Below, piece after piece: positions 9,622 to 19,728 of a stretch of DNA of 64,000 nucleotides (positions are counted from its first letter, which is position 1; each line of letters starts with the position of its first letter). Made by a program: the position numbers and the translations under genes. The stretch spans positions 242,383 through 306,382 of the forward strand of contig CANQPM010000001.1 of NCBI GenBank assembly GCA_947625775.1, given 5' to 3'. The notes beneath the pieces are model-generated. The model did not search any database. It saw only the letters and a list, made by a program, of their open reading frames with translations, and had not been told where the DNA came from. The DNA comes from an uncultured Lachnospiraceae bacterium (GTDB lineage: Bacteria; Bacillota; Clostridia; Lachnospirales; Lachnospiraceae).

Positions 9622-12048
9622 TCAGTCCCCGACTGCCTCAATCATGTAAAGCCTGCTGTCAAAGTCCTGATATATGGCGGTCTGCGGGTTAAATCCCGTG
9701 CCCGCATAACTCTGACATAATTGTACACCACTTTTGTTCAAAATGGAACCCAAAAGCGAAAAATCTTCAATTTCTCCGTCAAGCTTTACAAATTTTGATA
9801 TAATATTGTGCGTAACTGAATTTTGCTTAATGTGCACAGGCACGCTCGTGTTTATCAAATCGCCCATTCTGTGTATGTCATATTTGAGCTTTCTGTTGTA
9901 AAAATGATACTCCGCCGTCTCGCAAAGCCCCTTTGTCCTAAAGCTCCTGTGTGAAAAGTTCGGCAGGACTAAGCTCTGCATCGTTATTCCCACAGCTTTT
10001 TTCCTGTCCCATGAAAGTATTTCCCAGCGCACCGTATCATTGTCATACATCGAGCCCTTCCTGCTGCCGCTCCCCAGCCTGTAAAGCTGCCCAAACTGCA
10101 GCACCTTGCGCCATTCCTTGTAAAGCCGTATCTGCTCCTTTATCTGCGAAAGCTCGTCTGACGGCATATCGCAGAGATTGCACTCATAGCCGAGTATTCC
10201 AGCGCTCGCTATGTTAAAGCGCGTTTCAAGCGGGGTAATTCTGAGCGTCTGGTGGTTTGGACAGCCCGACACATGCGCGCCTATTACGGACTGCGGATAG
10301 CCGTAGCTGTAGCCGTTCTGGATATTTGCGCGGCTCACCGCGTCAGTATTGTCGCTCGCCCATATCTGCGGCATAAAGCACAACATTCCGAGATCAAAAC
10401 GGTTTCCGCCGGAAGCGCACGCCTCAAACAAAATATTCGGAAATCTCTCAGTGAGCTCCCCAAGCACCCTGTAAAGCCCCAGAATATATCTGTGCGCAAA
10501 CTCGCCCTGCCGCTCCGCCGAAAGCGCCCTGCTGTAATAATCAGACATATGGCGGTTCATATCCCATTTCACATACGACACGCCGCCGCGCCTGAACACA
10601 TCAGACATACTCTCTATAATATAATCCTGCACCTCGTCCCTTGAAAGGTCGAGCAGCATCTGATTTCTGCCAAGCGCATGCGCCTTTTGGGGAATTGCCA
10701 CCGCCCAGTCGGGGTGCTCCCTGTAAAGGTCTGAATCCTCGCTCACCATCTCAGGCTCTACCCATATACCAAACCCAAGCCCCAGCTTTCTTATTTTTTC
10801 ACTAAGCCCCTTTATGCCGTTTGGGAGCTTTTCCTTGTTGTCGTACCAGTCGCCAAGTGAGGTCGTGTCGCTGTTGCGTTTTCCAAACCAGCCGTCGTCA
10901 AGCACAAAAAGCTCTATGCCAACGCCTGCCGCCGCCTTTGCAAGCTGCAGCAGCTTTCTCTCGCTTATGTCAAAATACATAGCCTCCCACGAATTTATCA
11001 GAATAGGGCGCTCCTTCTTTTTCCACTTGCCCCTCACTATATGGCTGCGCACAAAGCCGTGCATATTTTCGCTTATTCCCTGATACCCCGTGTCCGAATA
11101 CGTAAGCACCGCCTCTGGCGAGCAAAAGCTTTCACCCGCCTCCAGCCGCCACTCAAAAAAGTCGGGATTTATGCCCGTGAGCAGACGCGTCTTGCAATGA
11201 GCGCCAATCTCAACACATTCCCTGTGATTGCCCGAATATATAAGGTTTTCCGCATAGCACTCCCCGCTCTCCTCGCCTGTCTCCAAACCGCACAGCATAA
11301 TAAAAGGATTTGCCTTGTTTGACGAAAAGCCCGTAGACGAATCGCTCACGTACTTTCCCCCGTTAAGGACAAGCTCCGACTTATTCATCTCCCTTGCCCA
11401 GTCGCCATGGAACGAAACCACCTTCGCCGCGCCCATATCAAGGTCAAGCTGCGCGCTCATAAGCCGTTTCACAATTATGACACTGCTGTCATTATTTATC
11501 ACCCGCGCAAACCGCGTAATACAGTCGCACTCACAGTAAACATTATAGACAAGCTCCATAACCGCGCCGCTGTTTCTATCCGCGAGCTCTACTACAAGCG
11601 AAAAATCCCTGTCCGCGTCTGCGTCATCATACGCGCTCGGAAGCCCGCAGGGAGCCACTCTTTCCTCACTCAGACGATACCCTTTGTACCTAAAATCACT
11701 CGTCCTGCTGCCGTCATCATACAAAAGCTCCACAAACGGCTCCCTCATATCGCCCTTGCCGCGTGACGACATTTCAAGGCGCAAATCGTCTATGCACTTA
11801 TTTGGCTCGTCATTGTCCATTATAATACTGCATCCATTAGGATTCACATACTTAGGCATCATCGCCAAGACCGCCCGCCTAACCGCATCAGCCTCCACAT
11901 GCGCCTCCCCACAATCGCACAGCCCCAGCCGCGCTCCATAATAAAGCTGCACAAGGCTCCCGCCCTTATCTGCCATGAACACATAGCTCGTCTTATCGGT
12001 TTCCAAGATAAAAACCTCATTCTCGCCAAGCTTTTCTACCCTAATCAA
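9622..12048 (-). CDS. GH36 alpha-galactosidase
   Basis: 'PILINSWEAMYFDISERKLLQLAKAAAGVGIELFVLDDGWFGKRNSD', 'VSYVKWDMNRHMSD', 'FEACASGGNRFDLGML' are GH36 catalytic-region motifs. Confidence 0.93.
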   Translation of the reverse strand: MIRVEKLGENEVFILETDKTSYVFMADKGGSLVQLYYGARLGLCDCGEAHVEADAVRRAVLAMMPKYVNPNGCSIIMDNDEPNKCIDDLRLEMSSRGKGDMREPFVELLYDDGSRTSDFRYKGYRLSEERVAPCGLPSAYDDADADRDFSLVVELADRNSGAVMELVYNVYCECDCITRFARVINNDSSVIIVKRLMSAQLDLDMGAAKVVSFHGDWAREMNKSELVLNGGKYVSDSSTGFSSNKANPFIMLCGLETGEESGECYAENLIYSGNHRECVEIGAHCKTRLLTGINPDFFEWRLEAGESFCSPEAVLTYSDTGYQGISENMHGFVRSHIVRGKWKKKERPILINSWEAMYFDISERKLLQLAKAAAGVGIELFVLDDGWFGKRNSDTTSLGDWYDNKEKLPNGIKGLSEKIRKLGLGFGIWVEPEMVSEDSDLYREHPDWAVAIPQKAHALGRNQMLLDLSRDEVQDYIIESMSDVFRRGGVSYVKWDMNRHMSDYYSRALSAERQGEFAHRYILGLYRVLGELTERFPNILFEACASGGNRFDLGMLCFMPQIWASDNTDAVSRANIQNGYSYGYPQSVIGAHVSGCPNHQTLRITPLETRFNIASAGILGYECNLCDMPSDELSQIKEQIRLYKEWRKVLQFGQLYRLGSGSRKGSMYDNDTVRWEILSWDRKKAVGITMQSLVLPNFSHRSFRTKGLCETAEYHFYNRKLKYDIHRMGDLINTSVPVHIKQNSVTHNIISKFVKLDGEIEDFSLLGSILNKSGVQLCQSYAGTGFNPQTAIYQDFDSRLYMIEAVGD

Positions 12049-12188
12049 AGCACACCCTCTCCTTTACCCCACAATTTATCATATAATCATGAAATTTCGT
12101 CAAATAAATCCAATTTAGGCAAAATATATATAAATCATGTGAGTATATTGTATCATCACAAACATTTATATACTCCGCAAAACAGAAT

Positions 12189-12794
12189 TTATCGAAGCGC
12201 CTGCATATACTCTGTTATCACCTTTTCCACTTCATCTTTCCGTTCCTCCAGTTGAGGGCACAGTCCTGTCGCGCCTTCACCAATCAGATTATACAACGCA
12301 ATAAAACGCAAATCGTTTGCCCCAGATTTATCGTTTTCCGCGATTGCATCTTCGAATTTTTCACGGTAAATCGCATCATCAAACGATAGGCGGCTGTGAA
12401 TCAACCTATTCTGAGCCGCCGCAATTTCCGGCGTATTCCAAACACCCGACGGCGTAGCCCAGATACGCTCCATAGCGGCAATCCTTTCGGCTGCCTTTTC
12501 TTCCTCCCCACGTTTGCGGTAAATATAAACCTCCAGCCCCCACACATAAAGTATAAAACTCCATACATTATAATTTATTTTGTTCGGTTCGGGTTCCTTA
12601 ATGTGAGAAAATTCACACACCTGCAGGGCTTCATCTTCATGTCCATAGATGTAAAGCCAATACGCCAGTTCCGACAATGTAGTGGCCGTCGCCATATTTG
12701 TAAGCGCTGATTTCTTTATCAGCTTTTTACAGCGGCTTACAACCTTCTTTTCAGTACAGTTTTTCATAATGTCTTCAAATATTGAGCTATCCAT
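12189..12794 (-). CDS. Hypothetical protein (helical, TPR-like)
   Basis: ORF of ~201 aa from MDSSIFEDIMKNC; no recognised family. Confidence 0.6.
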   Translation of the reverse strand: MDSSIFEDIMKNCTEKKVVSRCKKLIKKSALTNMATATTLSELAYWLYIYGHEDEALQVCEFSHIKEPEPNKINYNVWSFILYVWGLEVYIYRKRGEEEKAAERIAAMERIWATPSGVWNTPEIAAAQNRLIHSRLSFDDAIYREKFEDAIAENDKSGANDLRFIALYNLIGEGATGLCPQLEERKDEVEKVITEYMQALR

Positions 12795-12958
12795 AACAGC
12801 ACCCCTTTTTAAATAAATTTCCAATTTTCATCATTCTGCCATCATAATATTTGGTACATACATTGTCAATCTTCTAACTTTAATTAACATTCCATTTTTG
12901 TGAGTTTCGCCACTATCTACATGAACCAATCTTTAACTTAAATCTATGCAATACAGCA

Positions 12959-13124
12959 GCCCGCGCATAGCAATATATCCCATGAAGCCCTTTGGGAAGC
13001 GTCGGCACTTAGCGAAGCAAGCTGTAAAAGCGTAGCTCCTTTTACAGCGCCGCTGAGCTTAGTACCGCTACGCTTTCCACCAAGCGCAAGCGGGGCTGAA
13101 TGGGATATATTGCTATGCGCGGGC
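12959..13124. repeat. Long imperfect palindromic element (~166 bp) with 24-bp perfect terminal inverted repeats
   Basis: GCCCGCGCATAGCAATATATCCCA (12959-12982) is the exact reverse complement of TGGGATATATTGCTATGCGCGGGC (13101-13124); central hairpin GCTGTAAAAG...CTTTTACAGC. Confidence 0.85.
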
Positions 13125-13360
13125 GACCGCGTAGCCAATAACCCCCGCCTTTATAATAATTCATTGCTACTTCCGTTATAAATATTATATTTTCTGCAAC
13201 TTTCTTTCCTGTATTTGTCTGTGAACTTCCATACCACGCTTATTATAACAATCTCGCCTTTTCTGTGGCGTCATATCTTTTGTGATATTATAATTGTTTT
13301 CTCGTACCTTGTGAATACACTCGGCGTGTCCCTCATTTTTCTTAACTATATTTGTAATTG

Positions 13361-13924
13361 TCAATTTAAGACTTCCATCACTTTTTCATATTTATTCTGA
13401 TAGTGCTGTTTGCTTTTTATAGATAATTTCTGAAAGCTTCTTGCCAGTTTATTCTTTACAAACTCCTTACCATCTTCAATCCCCATTTCTTTTTGAACAT
13501 ATGCCAAATACAACAAACTGGGGACACTATCAAAATGCGAAATTGCATCAGCATCAGCAACACACAATTCTTCAAGACTATTTTTCTCTAAATTTATACT
13601 ACCCCTATGATTTTTAATGCACTCTTGTACCAAACGGATTTTTTCGCTATCGTAACCATATTCTTTTAAAATGCTGTATGCCATTTCTGCCCCATATATA
13701 TGATGTAAATCATATAAACTATAATCTGTAATGGAAGCAATATCGTGTAACCAAGCCGCAATCAAAACAACTTCTTTATCTGCTCCATATTTTTCTGCCA
13801 AAATTTCCGCATTTTTTACCACTGCAACAATATGATAGTAACATCCCATTCCAAATTTGTTTGTTTCTCTTTGACACCTATCATATATTTCCTTCTGTAA
13901 ATTGCATAAAATGTCGTTTCGCAT
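13361..13924 (-). CDS. HD domain-containing phosphohydrolase
   Basis: 'VVLIAAWLHDIASITDYSLYDLHHIYGAEMAYSIL' HD motif. Confidence 0.85.
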   Translation of the reverse strand: MRNDILCNLQKEIYDRCQRETNKFGMGCYYHIVAVVKNAEILAEKYGADKEVVLIAAWLHDIASITDYSLYDLHHIYGAEMAYSILKEYGYDSEKIRLVQECIKNHRGSINLEKNSLEELCVADADAISHFDSVPSLLYLAYVQKEMGIEDGKEFVKNKLARSFQKLSIKSKQHYQNKYEKVMEVLN

Positions 13925-13963
13925 ATTTTTACCTCATATGTTTCCTCCAAATTTGAAGTTGTA

Positions 13964-14488
13964 TTACTCTTTCCAAATGTACTCGATGTAATCAGCCTGC
14001 AACTTAAAGATAATATTCGTATTGTAGTATAAGTTTATAATCAAAGACTGATAAGCAATATAATGATAAAGATATACAACTCTTTTCTGTTTCACAAGAT
14101 CGGCTAATTTATTGAAATCAATTTCAACATAAAATCTTTTAAACTTCGGAAATTTCCGTATTTTCATTTGATAAACATCAAAAGTATCAATCAAATGCAT
14201 TTTTATAATCAAAGACTTTGCGTTTGAATGAATATCCTTAATAGAATCATGTCTGGATATATCCTGTTCAAAATCCAAAACAAGAAAATCATTTGAAAAC
14301 GATATATCATTAATTACACAGTCATGCGGCACTGGAATTGTAGGCACTTCCGCTTTATCCAAATAATAAGTCATAGGAAACCTCCCGATAACCACCGATT
14401 TATTCATATCCTTCACATTTTGATTATACCACTCATATCCTCTATTTTCCATCATAGAATACAGGACGCAGCAACCGCTGCGTCCCAC
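13964..14488 (-). CDS. Hypothetical protein
   Basis: 174-aa AT-rich ORF; start uncertain. Confidence 0.5.
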   Translation of the reverse strand: MGRSGCCVLYSMMENRGYEWYNQNVKDMNKSVVIGRFPMTYYLDKAEVPTIPVPHDCVINDISFSNDFLVLDFEQDISRHDSIKDIHSNAKSLIIKMHLIDTFDVYQMKIRKFPKFKRFYVEIDFNKLADLVKQKRVVYLYHYIAYQSLIINLYYNTNIIFKLQADYIEYIWKE

Positions 14489-14532
14489 ATTCCTTATCGC
14501 TCCAACGATTTCTCAATCTTCCATATTTTGCA

Positions 14533-15915
14533 TTACTTCTTCAACAACCTAGATATCTCATCAAGCTTATTCTCGGAAAGTATATATTTTTTATGAAAAA
14601 CAGCCAGCGCCACAACAAGCCCCACAATCGGCACCACCGTCATCGTCATGCGCAGAACCGCCATATTCTGCGCCCCAGCCTGCACAGCCTCAGCCGCACC
14701 GACAATCTCCTCCGAATCCTTCTGAATATTGCTCACCGTCAGGCAGATTGACGCAATCATCGCCGCCACGCCGCTCGCAAGCTTCACCACAAAAGTCTGC
14801 ATCGAAAAGATAACGCTCTCATCACGCCTGTCATTCTTCCATTCCCCATAGTCAACCGTATTCGCCAAAAACACCGTGGTAAGCACAGTAAGCATGCCAA
14901 ACGCCGCAAACACAAAAAACCCTGGAATAAGCAGCACATACACATTATCCGCATTGCCAAACATAAGCGCAAGCAAAACCGCATACCCTGCCACTGCCAT
15001 CACCGCGCTCACATAAAACACCTTAGTCGAGCTTATAAACTTCCTGAGCACAGGATAAAAAATCATCATCGAAAGTATCTGTATCGCCCCGCCGAACGCA
15101 TTAAACAGCGTATAATTTGCATTCCAATTCTCCCCCGCAATATCATACTTAAAGAAATAAATAAGCAGATTAGAAGTAATGTAAAGCGAACAGTTAATAA
15201 GCACAATCGTGATAACCACAGTCATCGCCTGGTCATTGCTCAAAAGCGCCTTGAACATCTGCCCCACCGACGGCGACTCCACGTCAACAGTGGACTTCTC
15301 CTTAATCGTAGCGCACGCCACAGACACAAACACTATGAAAAGCGCCGCTATAATAAGCGCAAAAAGCTTAAAGCCCAGACGCTCATCGCCCCTGCCAAGC
15401 GCAGGCACGCACAGCATCGTAATAATCGTGATAAGCGCCGAGCCCACGCCCGCGCAGCTCCTTGCAAGCGTAGTAAGCCCCTCGCGCTCGCTGCCGCTCC
15501 TTGTAAAAGCAGGTATCATAGACCAGTACGGAATATCCATCATAGTGTAAGTAACGCCCCACACAATATACGTGACAGCCGCATACGCCACAAGCCCCCT
15601 GCCGTCAAGCGAGGGCGGCGCCGCAAACATAAGGTACAAAATAACCGAATTTAAAATCGTGCCGATAAGCAGCCACGGGCGGAATTTCCCCCATCTCGTG
15701 CGCGTCTTTGCCACTATCACGCCCATTATAGGGTCATTAAACGCGTCAAAAATCCTCGCTATCATAAGAATAGTCCCCATAGCGATAGCGCTTACGCCCA
15801 GAATATCCTGATAATAATACAGAATATAGCTCGCCGAAAGCATATAAACCATATCCTTACCCACGGCACCAAGCCCGTAGGTCGCTTTTTCCTTGAAAGA
15901 AAGACCTCTATCCAT
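14533..15915 (-). CDS. MFS glycoside-pentoside-hexuronide (MelB-like) symporter
   Basis: 'LSFKEKATYGLGAVGKDMVYMLSASYILYYYQDILGVSA', 'FDAFNDPIMGVIVAKTRTRWGKFRPWLLIG' are GPH-family signatures. Confidence 0.92.
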   Translation of the reverse strand: MDRGLSFKEKATYGLGAVGKDMVYMLSASYILYYYQDILGVSAIAMGTILMIARIFDAFNDPIMGVIVAKTRTRWGKFRPWLLIGTILNSVILYLMFAAPPSLDGRGLVAYAAVTYIVWGVTYTMMDIPYWSMIPAFTRSGSEREGLTTLARSCAGVGSALITIITMLCVPALGRGDERLGFKLFALIIAALFIVFVSVACATIKEKSTVDVESPSVGQMFKALLSNDQAMTVVITIVLINCSLYITSNLLIYFFKYDIAGENWNANYTLFNAFGGAIQILSMMIFYPVLRKFISSTKVFYVSAVMAVAGYAVLLALMFGNADNVYVLLIPGFFVFAAFGMLTVLTTVFLANTVDYGEWKNDRRDESVIFSMQTFVVKLASGVAAMIASICLTVSNIQKDSEEIVGAAEAVQAGAQNMAVLRMTMTVVPIVGLVVALAVFHKKYILSENKLDEISRLLKK

Positions 15916-15947
15916 ATTTTCTGTTCCCCCCATTTCCGCGCTGCCGC

Positions 15948-17429
15948 TTACTGCCCGCTTTTCTTTAATTCAAATGCCGCCTCAACCGCCTTATAAGCGC
16001 CGTCATACATTCCCATGCGCTTATTTTCCATAATCGCCGCGCACATATTCCTCAAATAGCTCTTGTCCTTGAGGAAAAGCTCCAGCATCTGTATCGTGTG
16101 GGCTGTGTCGCGACATTCAAGCGTGCCGTCTCCGATTTCGGCAGAGTGTACCGCGCCCCATTGCTCATGTCCGCCTACGCGCTTTATAAACAGCTTCGGT
16201 ATCGGATAAAACGCAAGCTCGCTCGGCTTTGTGACAAGCACGTCTGCGCTCCTCATCAGCAGATTTGTACAATATACAGCCTCAAAAATATTTTCATGCC
16301 AGAAGCCATGAATGCCCATCACCGAACCGCCTATGGCATTTTCAGCAAATTTCGTCGTATCAGCCCAGTCGTTCATGTGCTCCGTGCAAAGCTCCTTCAT
16401 GCCGCCATTCTCATTTTTCAACTCGTCCCAGACATTGCGGTAGTCGCCGACATTCACATATATTGCCGCGCGGCCCGCCTTTACGTGAGGAATAAGATAT
16501 CTGATAACAGCCGCAAATATCTCCTTCTGCGCTCCCGCGCCGCCTATCGTGAGCAGGAAACGCATAGGCTCGCCCGTGACTGTCCTCTCCACGCGCTTTT
16601 CGCAGTCAAGCTCTATATTGCTCACAAGCTCGTGGTCTATATAATGTCCCGTGTATAAAAGCGAATCAGCAGGCATCGGATTTACAACCTTGTTTTTCAT
16701 CATGCCGTTGCCGATGCGGTATCCCTGATAAGCGTAATGCGTCTGTACCGTGTGAAGGCTTCCTTCGGCATAGTGAAGCGCCATAGGCCAGTTGTCGGGA
16801 ATACAGTTCACCACATTTTTCATGCCTGCATGGATTGCCGCCTGCGCGGGCCATACGTGAGTGGCAATAACAGGCATATCGCGCGGTATCGCTCTATATA
16901 CAGGCGCCATAAGCTCAGCGTTTCTCTGGTCCACCGCATTATATGAAAGCTGCCTGAAGCCCTCGTAGTTCATCGGCTCCCATACAAAGCGGTTAAAAAG
17001 CCTGCTTTTCTGCGAAATGCGCGAGCCCAATGAGTAAAGCTCATTCTGCGCGCTTATCAGCTTGGTGCAGACTGTATCGCTGTATGAGTTCAAATCAAGC
17101 CAGTACGGAGTATATCCCATTGAATGAGCGGCGGAGGCTATCGCCATTGATATGCGGTAGTGCCCAAAGCCCATTCTGATATTGCCGACAACTACGCCTT
17201 TTTCCGTGTCAAATTCGGGCGCGGGCGGATTGGGATTTTTGCTCCTGCCCACCAGTATGTTTTTTACGCCCAGCATGTCTCCGATATAGGGGTTATCCCT
17301 GACTGCCGTTTTTAATATCCGCGTGCTGTCGTCGCCATACTTTCTAATGTTGTTTTTCTTTGAGCGGTTTGCCTTCGCTACTACCTTTCTGCTCATTTGG
17401 TTTCCAAAGATACTGCTTGTGCGGTCCAT
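15948..17429 (-). CDS. Glycosyltransferase (GT-B)-like protein of unknown specificity
   Basis: 'VGNIRMGFGHYRISMAIASAAHSMGYTPYWLDLNSY' and 'FLLTIGGAGAQKEIFAAVIRYLIPHV' resemble MurG/UDP-GT-type folds; start at MDRTSS. Confidence 0.5.
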   Translation of the reverse strand: MDRTSSIFGNQMSRKVVAKANRSKKNNIRKYGDDSTRILKTAVRDNPYIGDMLGVKNILVGRSKNPNPPAPEFDTEKGVVVGNIRMGFGHYRISMAIASAAHSMGYTPYWLDLNSYSDTVCTKLISAQNELYSLGSRISQKSRLFNRFVWEPMNYEGFRQLSYNAVDQRNAELMAPVYRAIPRDMPVIATHVWPAQAAIHAGMKNVVNCIPDNWPMALHYAEGSLHTVQTHYAYQGYRIGNGMMKNKVVNPMPADSLLYTGHYIDHELVSNIELDCEKRVERTVTGEPMRFLLTIGGAGAQKEIFAAVIRYLIPHVKAGRAAIYVNVGDYRNVWDELKNENGGMKELCTEHMNDWADTTKFAENAIGGSVMGIHGFWHENIFEAVYCTNLLMRSADVLVTKPSELAFYPIPKLFIKRVGGHEQWGAVHSAEIGDGTLECRDTAHTIQMLELFLKDKSYLRNMCAAIMENKRMGMYDGAYKAVEAAFELKKSGQ

Positions 17430-17548
17430 AATTTTTCCTCCATTCATTCATTTATTTATTATTTCATTTCAAATAATTGCCCAAGATGTTCCAAGCCGTC
17501 TAAATTTAATCAAAATATTCCAATACACTATGCTGTCTAACAAATTTT

Positions 17549-18130
17549 TCAATTGGCTTTTATTCCGTTTATTACTATCTCTATCATCTCGTCAAGCGCG
17601 TCCTCGTAGGAAATGCCGTTTTCCACAAGCACGCTGTCGCTGACAAAATCCTTGAAAGTGCTTTCCACCATAGCCCTGAGTACGGGTATGGAAACGGGGC
17701 GTATCACGCCTTCCTCTATTCCCTGCTCCAAAAGCCTGATTGTGGCGTCCCAGTCCGTAGAGAGGTATGTCGTCACTCTCTGATAGATTGACGGGTATTT
17801 GTCCTTTAGGGTATAAAGCTTGCTAAGCCCTCTGTTCTGGTAGCGCTCGGGCAGCACTATCATTATTCTGCGTATCTTAGTAAGTGTGTCCAGATTTTCG
17901 TCGTCTACTATTTCGCGCTCGCTTTTTTTGATGTCCGCAAAGCTGTAGTCCGCTACGTCAAGCAGCATTTCCTCCTTGCTGTCGTAAATTTTGTAGAGCG
18001 TTTTTTTGCTGATGCCAAGGTTTTTTGCCACATCGTCCATAGTAAAGCGCAGACCGCTTTTGCCAAACTCCTCAACCGCAGCGTTTATCACACGCTCCTT
18101 CATCACTGGGATTTCGTCTAATTTCATCAC
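17549..18130 (-). CDS. TetR/AcrR-family transcriptional regulator
   Basis: 'VINAAVEEFGKSGLRFTMDDVAKNLGISKKTLYKIYDSKEEMLLDVAD' N-terminal TetR HTH. Confidence 0.92.
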   Translation of the reverse strand: MMKLDEIPVMKERVINAAVEEFGKSGLRFTMDDVAKNLGISKKTLYKIYDSKEEMLLDVADYSFADIKKSEREIVDDENLDTLTKIRRIMIVLPERYQNRGLSKLYTLKDKYPSIYQRVTTYLSTDWDATIRLLEQGIEEGVIRPVSIPVLRAMVESTFKDFVSDSVLVENGISYEDALDEMIEIVINGIKAN

Positions 18131-18330
18131 ACCACCCCTTATTACGTTTTTTATTTCTTTAATTTTCCTTGATTTCCCTGTTATTTCTGTCTGTCGGAAA
18201 CTTAAAAACTTATTTTAGTTTTTCAGTTTCCTATATTGTAGCATACATCACTAATTATTGAAATATGGCAAATATCCAAAATAATTTTGGCAGAAATTAG
18301 GCAGAATATACAAATCAAAAATAAATACAT

Positions 18331-18370
18331 AAAAAACTGGCACAGTGTAATTTCCACCGTGCCAGTTTTG
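18331..18370 (-). terminator. Intrinsic terminator downstream of the NlpC/P60 gene
   Basis: AAAACTGGCAC ... GTGCCAGTTTT stem with an A/T-rich flank. Confidence 0.65.
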
Positions 18371-18416
18371 CTGCTTTTATTTAATTTATATAACAGCCAG
18401 CCTTGAAAAACGCTTT

Positions 18417-19646
18417 TTACAATATCCTCCTCACGCACAATATCTCCCTATACTGCGCATTGCCTATCTTAATTCCAGTTTTTGCCGTGCTGGCATGCAC
18501 TATCTTTCCATTGCCTATGTAAATCGCCACATGGCCTGGATAGCAGATGATGTCGCCTGGCTCAGCCTCGGCGTAGCTTACCTCCCTGCCTGCCGTTCTC
18601 TGCGAATACGACGTGCGCGGTATGCTGTAGCCAAACTGCTTGTAGACTGCCTGCGTAAAGCCCGAACAGTCCGCGCCGTTTGTAAGGCTTGTCCCTCCCG
18701 CGACATAGGGATTGCCCACAAAGCCACACGCAAAAATCGCGATTTCCTTGCCCTTTGCGCTGCCATTTGCCGCCAGAATCTCGTCCTTATTCACCGTCGC
18801 CGTGCCTACAGGCTTTGCTGCCGTCGTATTTTCGGTATTTGCATTGGCATTTCCGCCGTTTTTCTTTGCCGCCTCCTCGGCAGCCTTTCTCGCTTCCTCC
18901 TCTTTGCGCTTGCGCTCCTCCTCCTCAAGCTTTTTAATCTGCGCGTTCTTCTGCTTTATCTGCGTCTTGTAGACCTCAGCCTGCTGCTTTGCCTTGCTTA
19001 TCTGCACCTCGTAATCGGCGCTTATCGCTTCAAGCTCGGAGCGCGCCTCCTCGACGCCCTCTCTTTCCTCCTCAAGCTCGCCCTGCGCCGCCTCGAGCTC
19101 GGACTCCTCCTCCTCAAGCTTGGTTTTCAAATCCTCCACGTTCTGCCTTGCTATCTGGTAATTTTCAAGCATTTTCCTGTCATACGCGTGTACCTTCTCT
19201 ATATAGTCAGCCTTGTTTAAAAGCTCCTCCATTGAGCCAGAATTTAAAATTATGTCAATGTAGTCCACCTCGCCGTTTTCGTACATCGACTTTATCCTTG
19301 CCTTCATATTCTTGTACTGCTCGGCTTCAACGCGCTGCGCCTCCTCAAGATCGCTCTGCGCCTGCACGATTTCAGCTTTTTTCTGCTCAATTTCATCTTC
19401 CAGCAGACTTATGCTCGCCATAATCTCCGCCAGCTGGTCGCTCAGCATGGTAATCTCGTCAGTGATTCCCTCCTGCTCGCCTTTAAGCTCGTCAAGCTCA
19501 CCCTCTATTTCGTCAAGCCGCTCCTGATCCTCCTCATTCTGGCGTTTCAGGTCATCTATCTGCGTGGCATGCGCCTGCCCCGCCGCCGTACACAATACAG
19601 CGGCACACAGCGACACAGCCACAATACTTCTAAGCCATTTCTTCAT
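18417..19646 (-). CDS. Coiled-coil NlpC/P60 peptidoglycan endopeptidase
   Basis: Signal peptide, long coiled coil, then 'YVAGGTSLTNGADCSGFTQAVYKQFGYSIPRTSYSQ ... PGDIICYPGHVAIYIGNGKIVHAS' NlpC/P60 Cys-His core. Confidence 0.95.
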   Translation of the reverse strand: MKKWLRSIVAVSLCAAVLCTAAGQAHATQIDDLKRQNEEDQERLDEIEGELDELKGEQEGITDEITMLSDQLAEIMASISLLEDEIEQKKAEIVQAQSDLEEAQRVEAEQYKNMKARIKSMYENGEVDYIDIILNSGSMEELLNKADYIEKVHAYDRKMLENYQIARQNVEDLKTKLEEEESELEAAQGELEEEREGVEEARSELEAISADYEVQISKAKQQAEVYKTQIKQKNAQIKKLEEEERKRKEEEARKAAEEAAKKNGGNANANTENTTAAKPVGTATVNKDEILAANGSAKGKEIAIFACGFVGNPYVAGGTSLTNGADCSGFTQAVYKQFGYSIPRTSYSQRTAGREVSYAEAEPGDIICYPGHVAIYIGNGKIVHASTAKTGIKIGNAQYREILCVRRIL

Positions 19647-19728
19647 TTGAAACTCTCCTAACTCCAGTCCGCCTGCTGTATCAAAATGCATAATTCTTAT
19701 CCAAAGTCCTTTGTCGCCTTAAATCCTT

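Noticed and set aside
12944-13138. 64-aa minus-strand ORF
   Set aside because: Lies entirely within the palindromic element and is better explained by that repeat.
18495-19220. Plus-strand 241-aa ORF opposite the NlpC/P60 gene
   Set aside because: Antisense to a strong coiled-coil NlpC/P60 coding region; its Leu/Arg-rich composition reflects the complement of Glu/Lys coiled coil.
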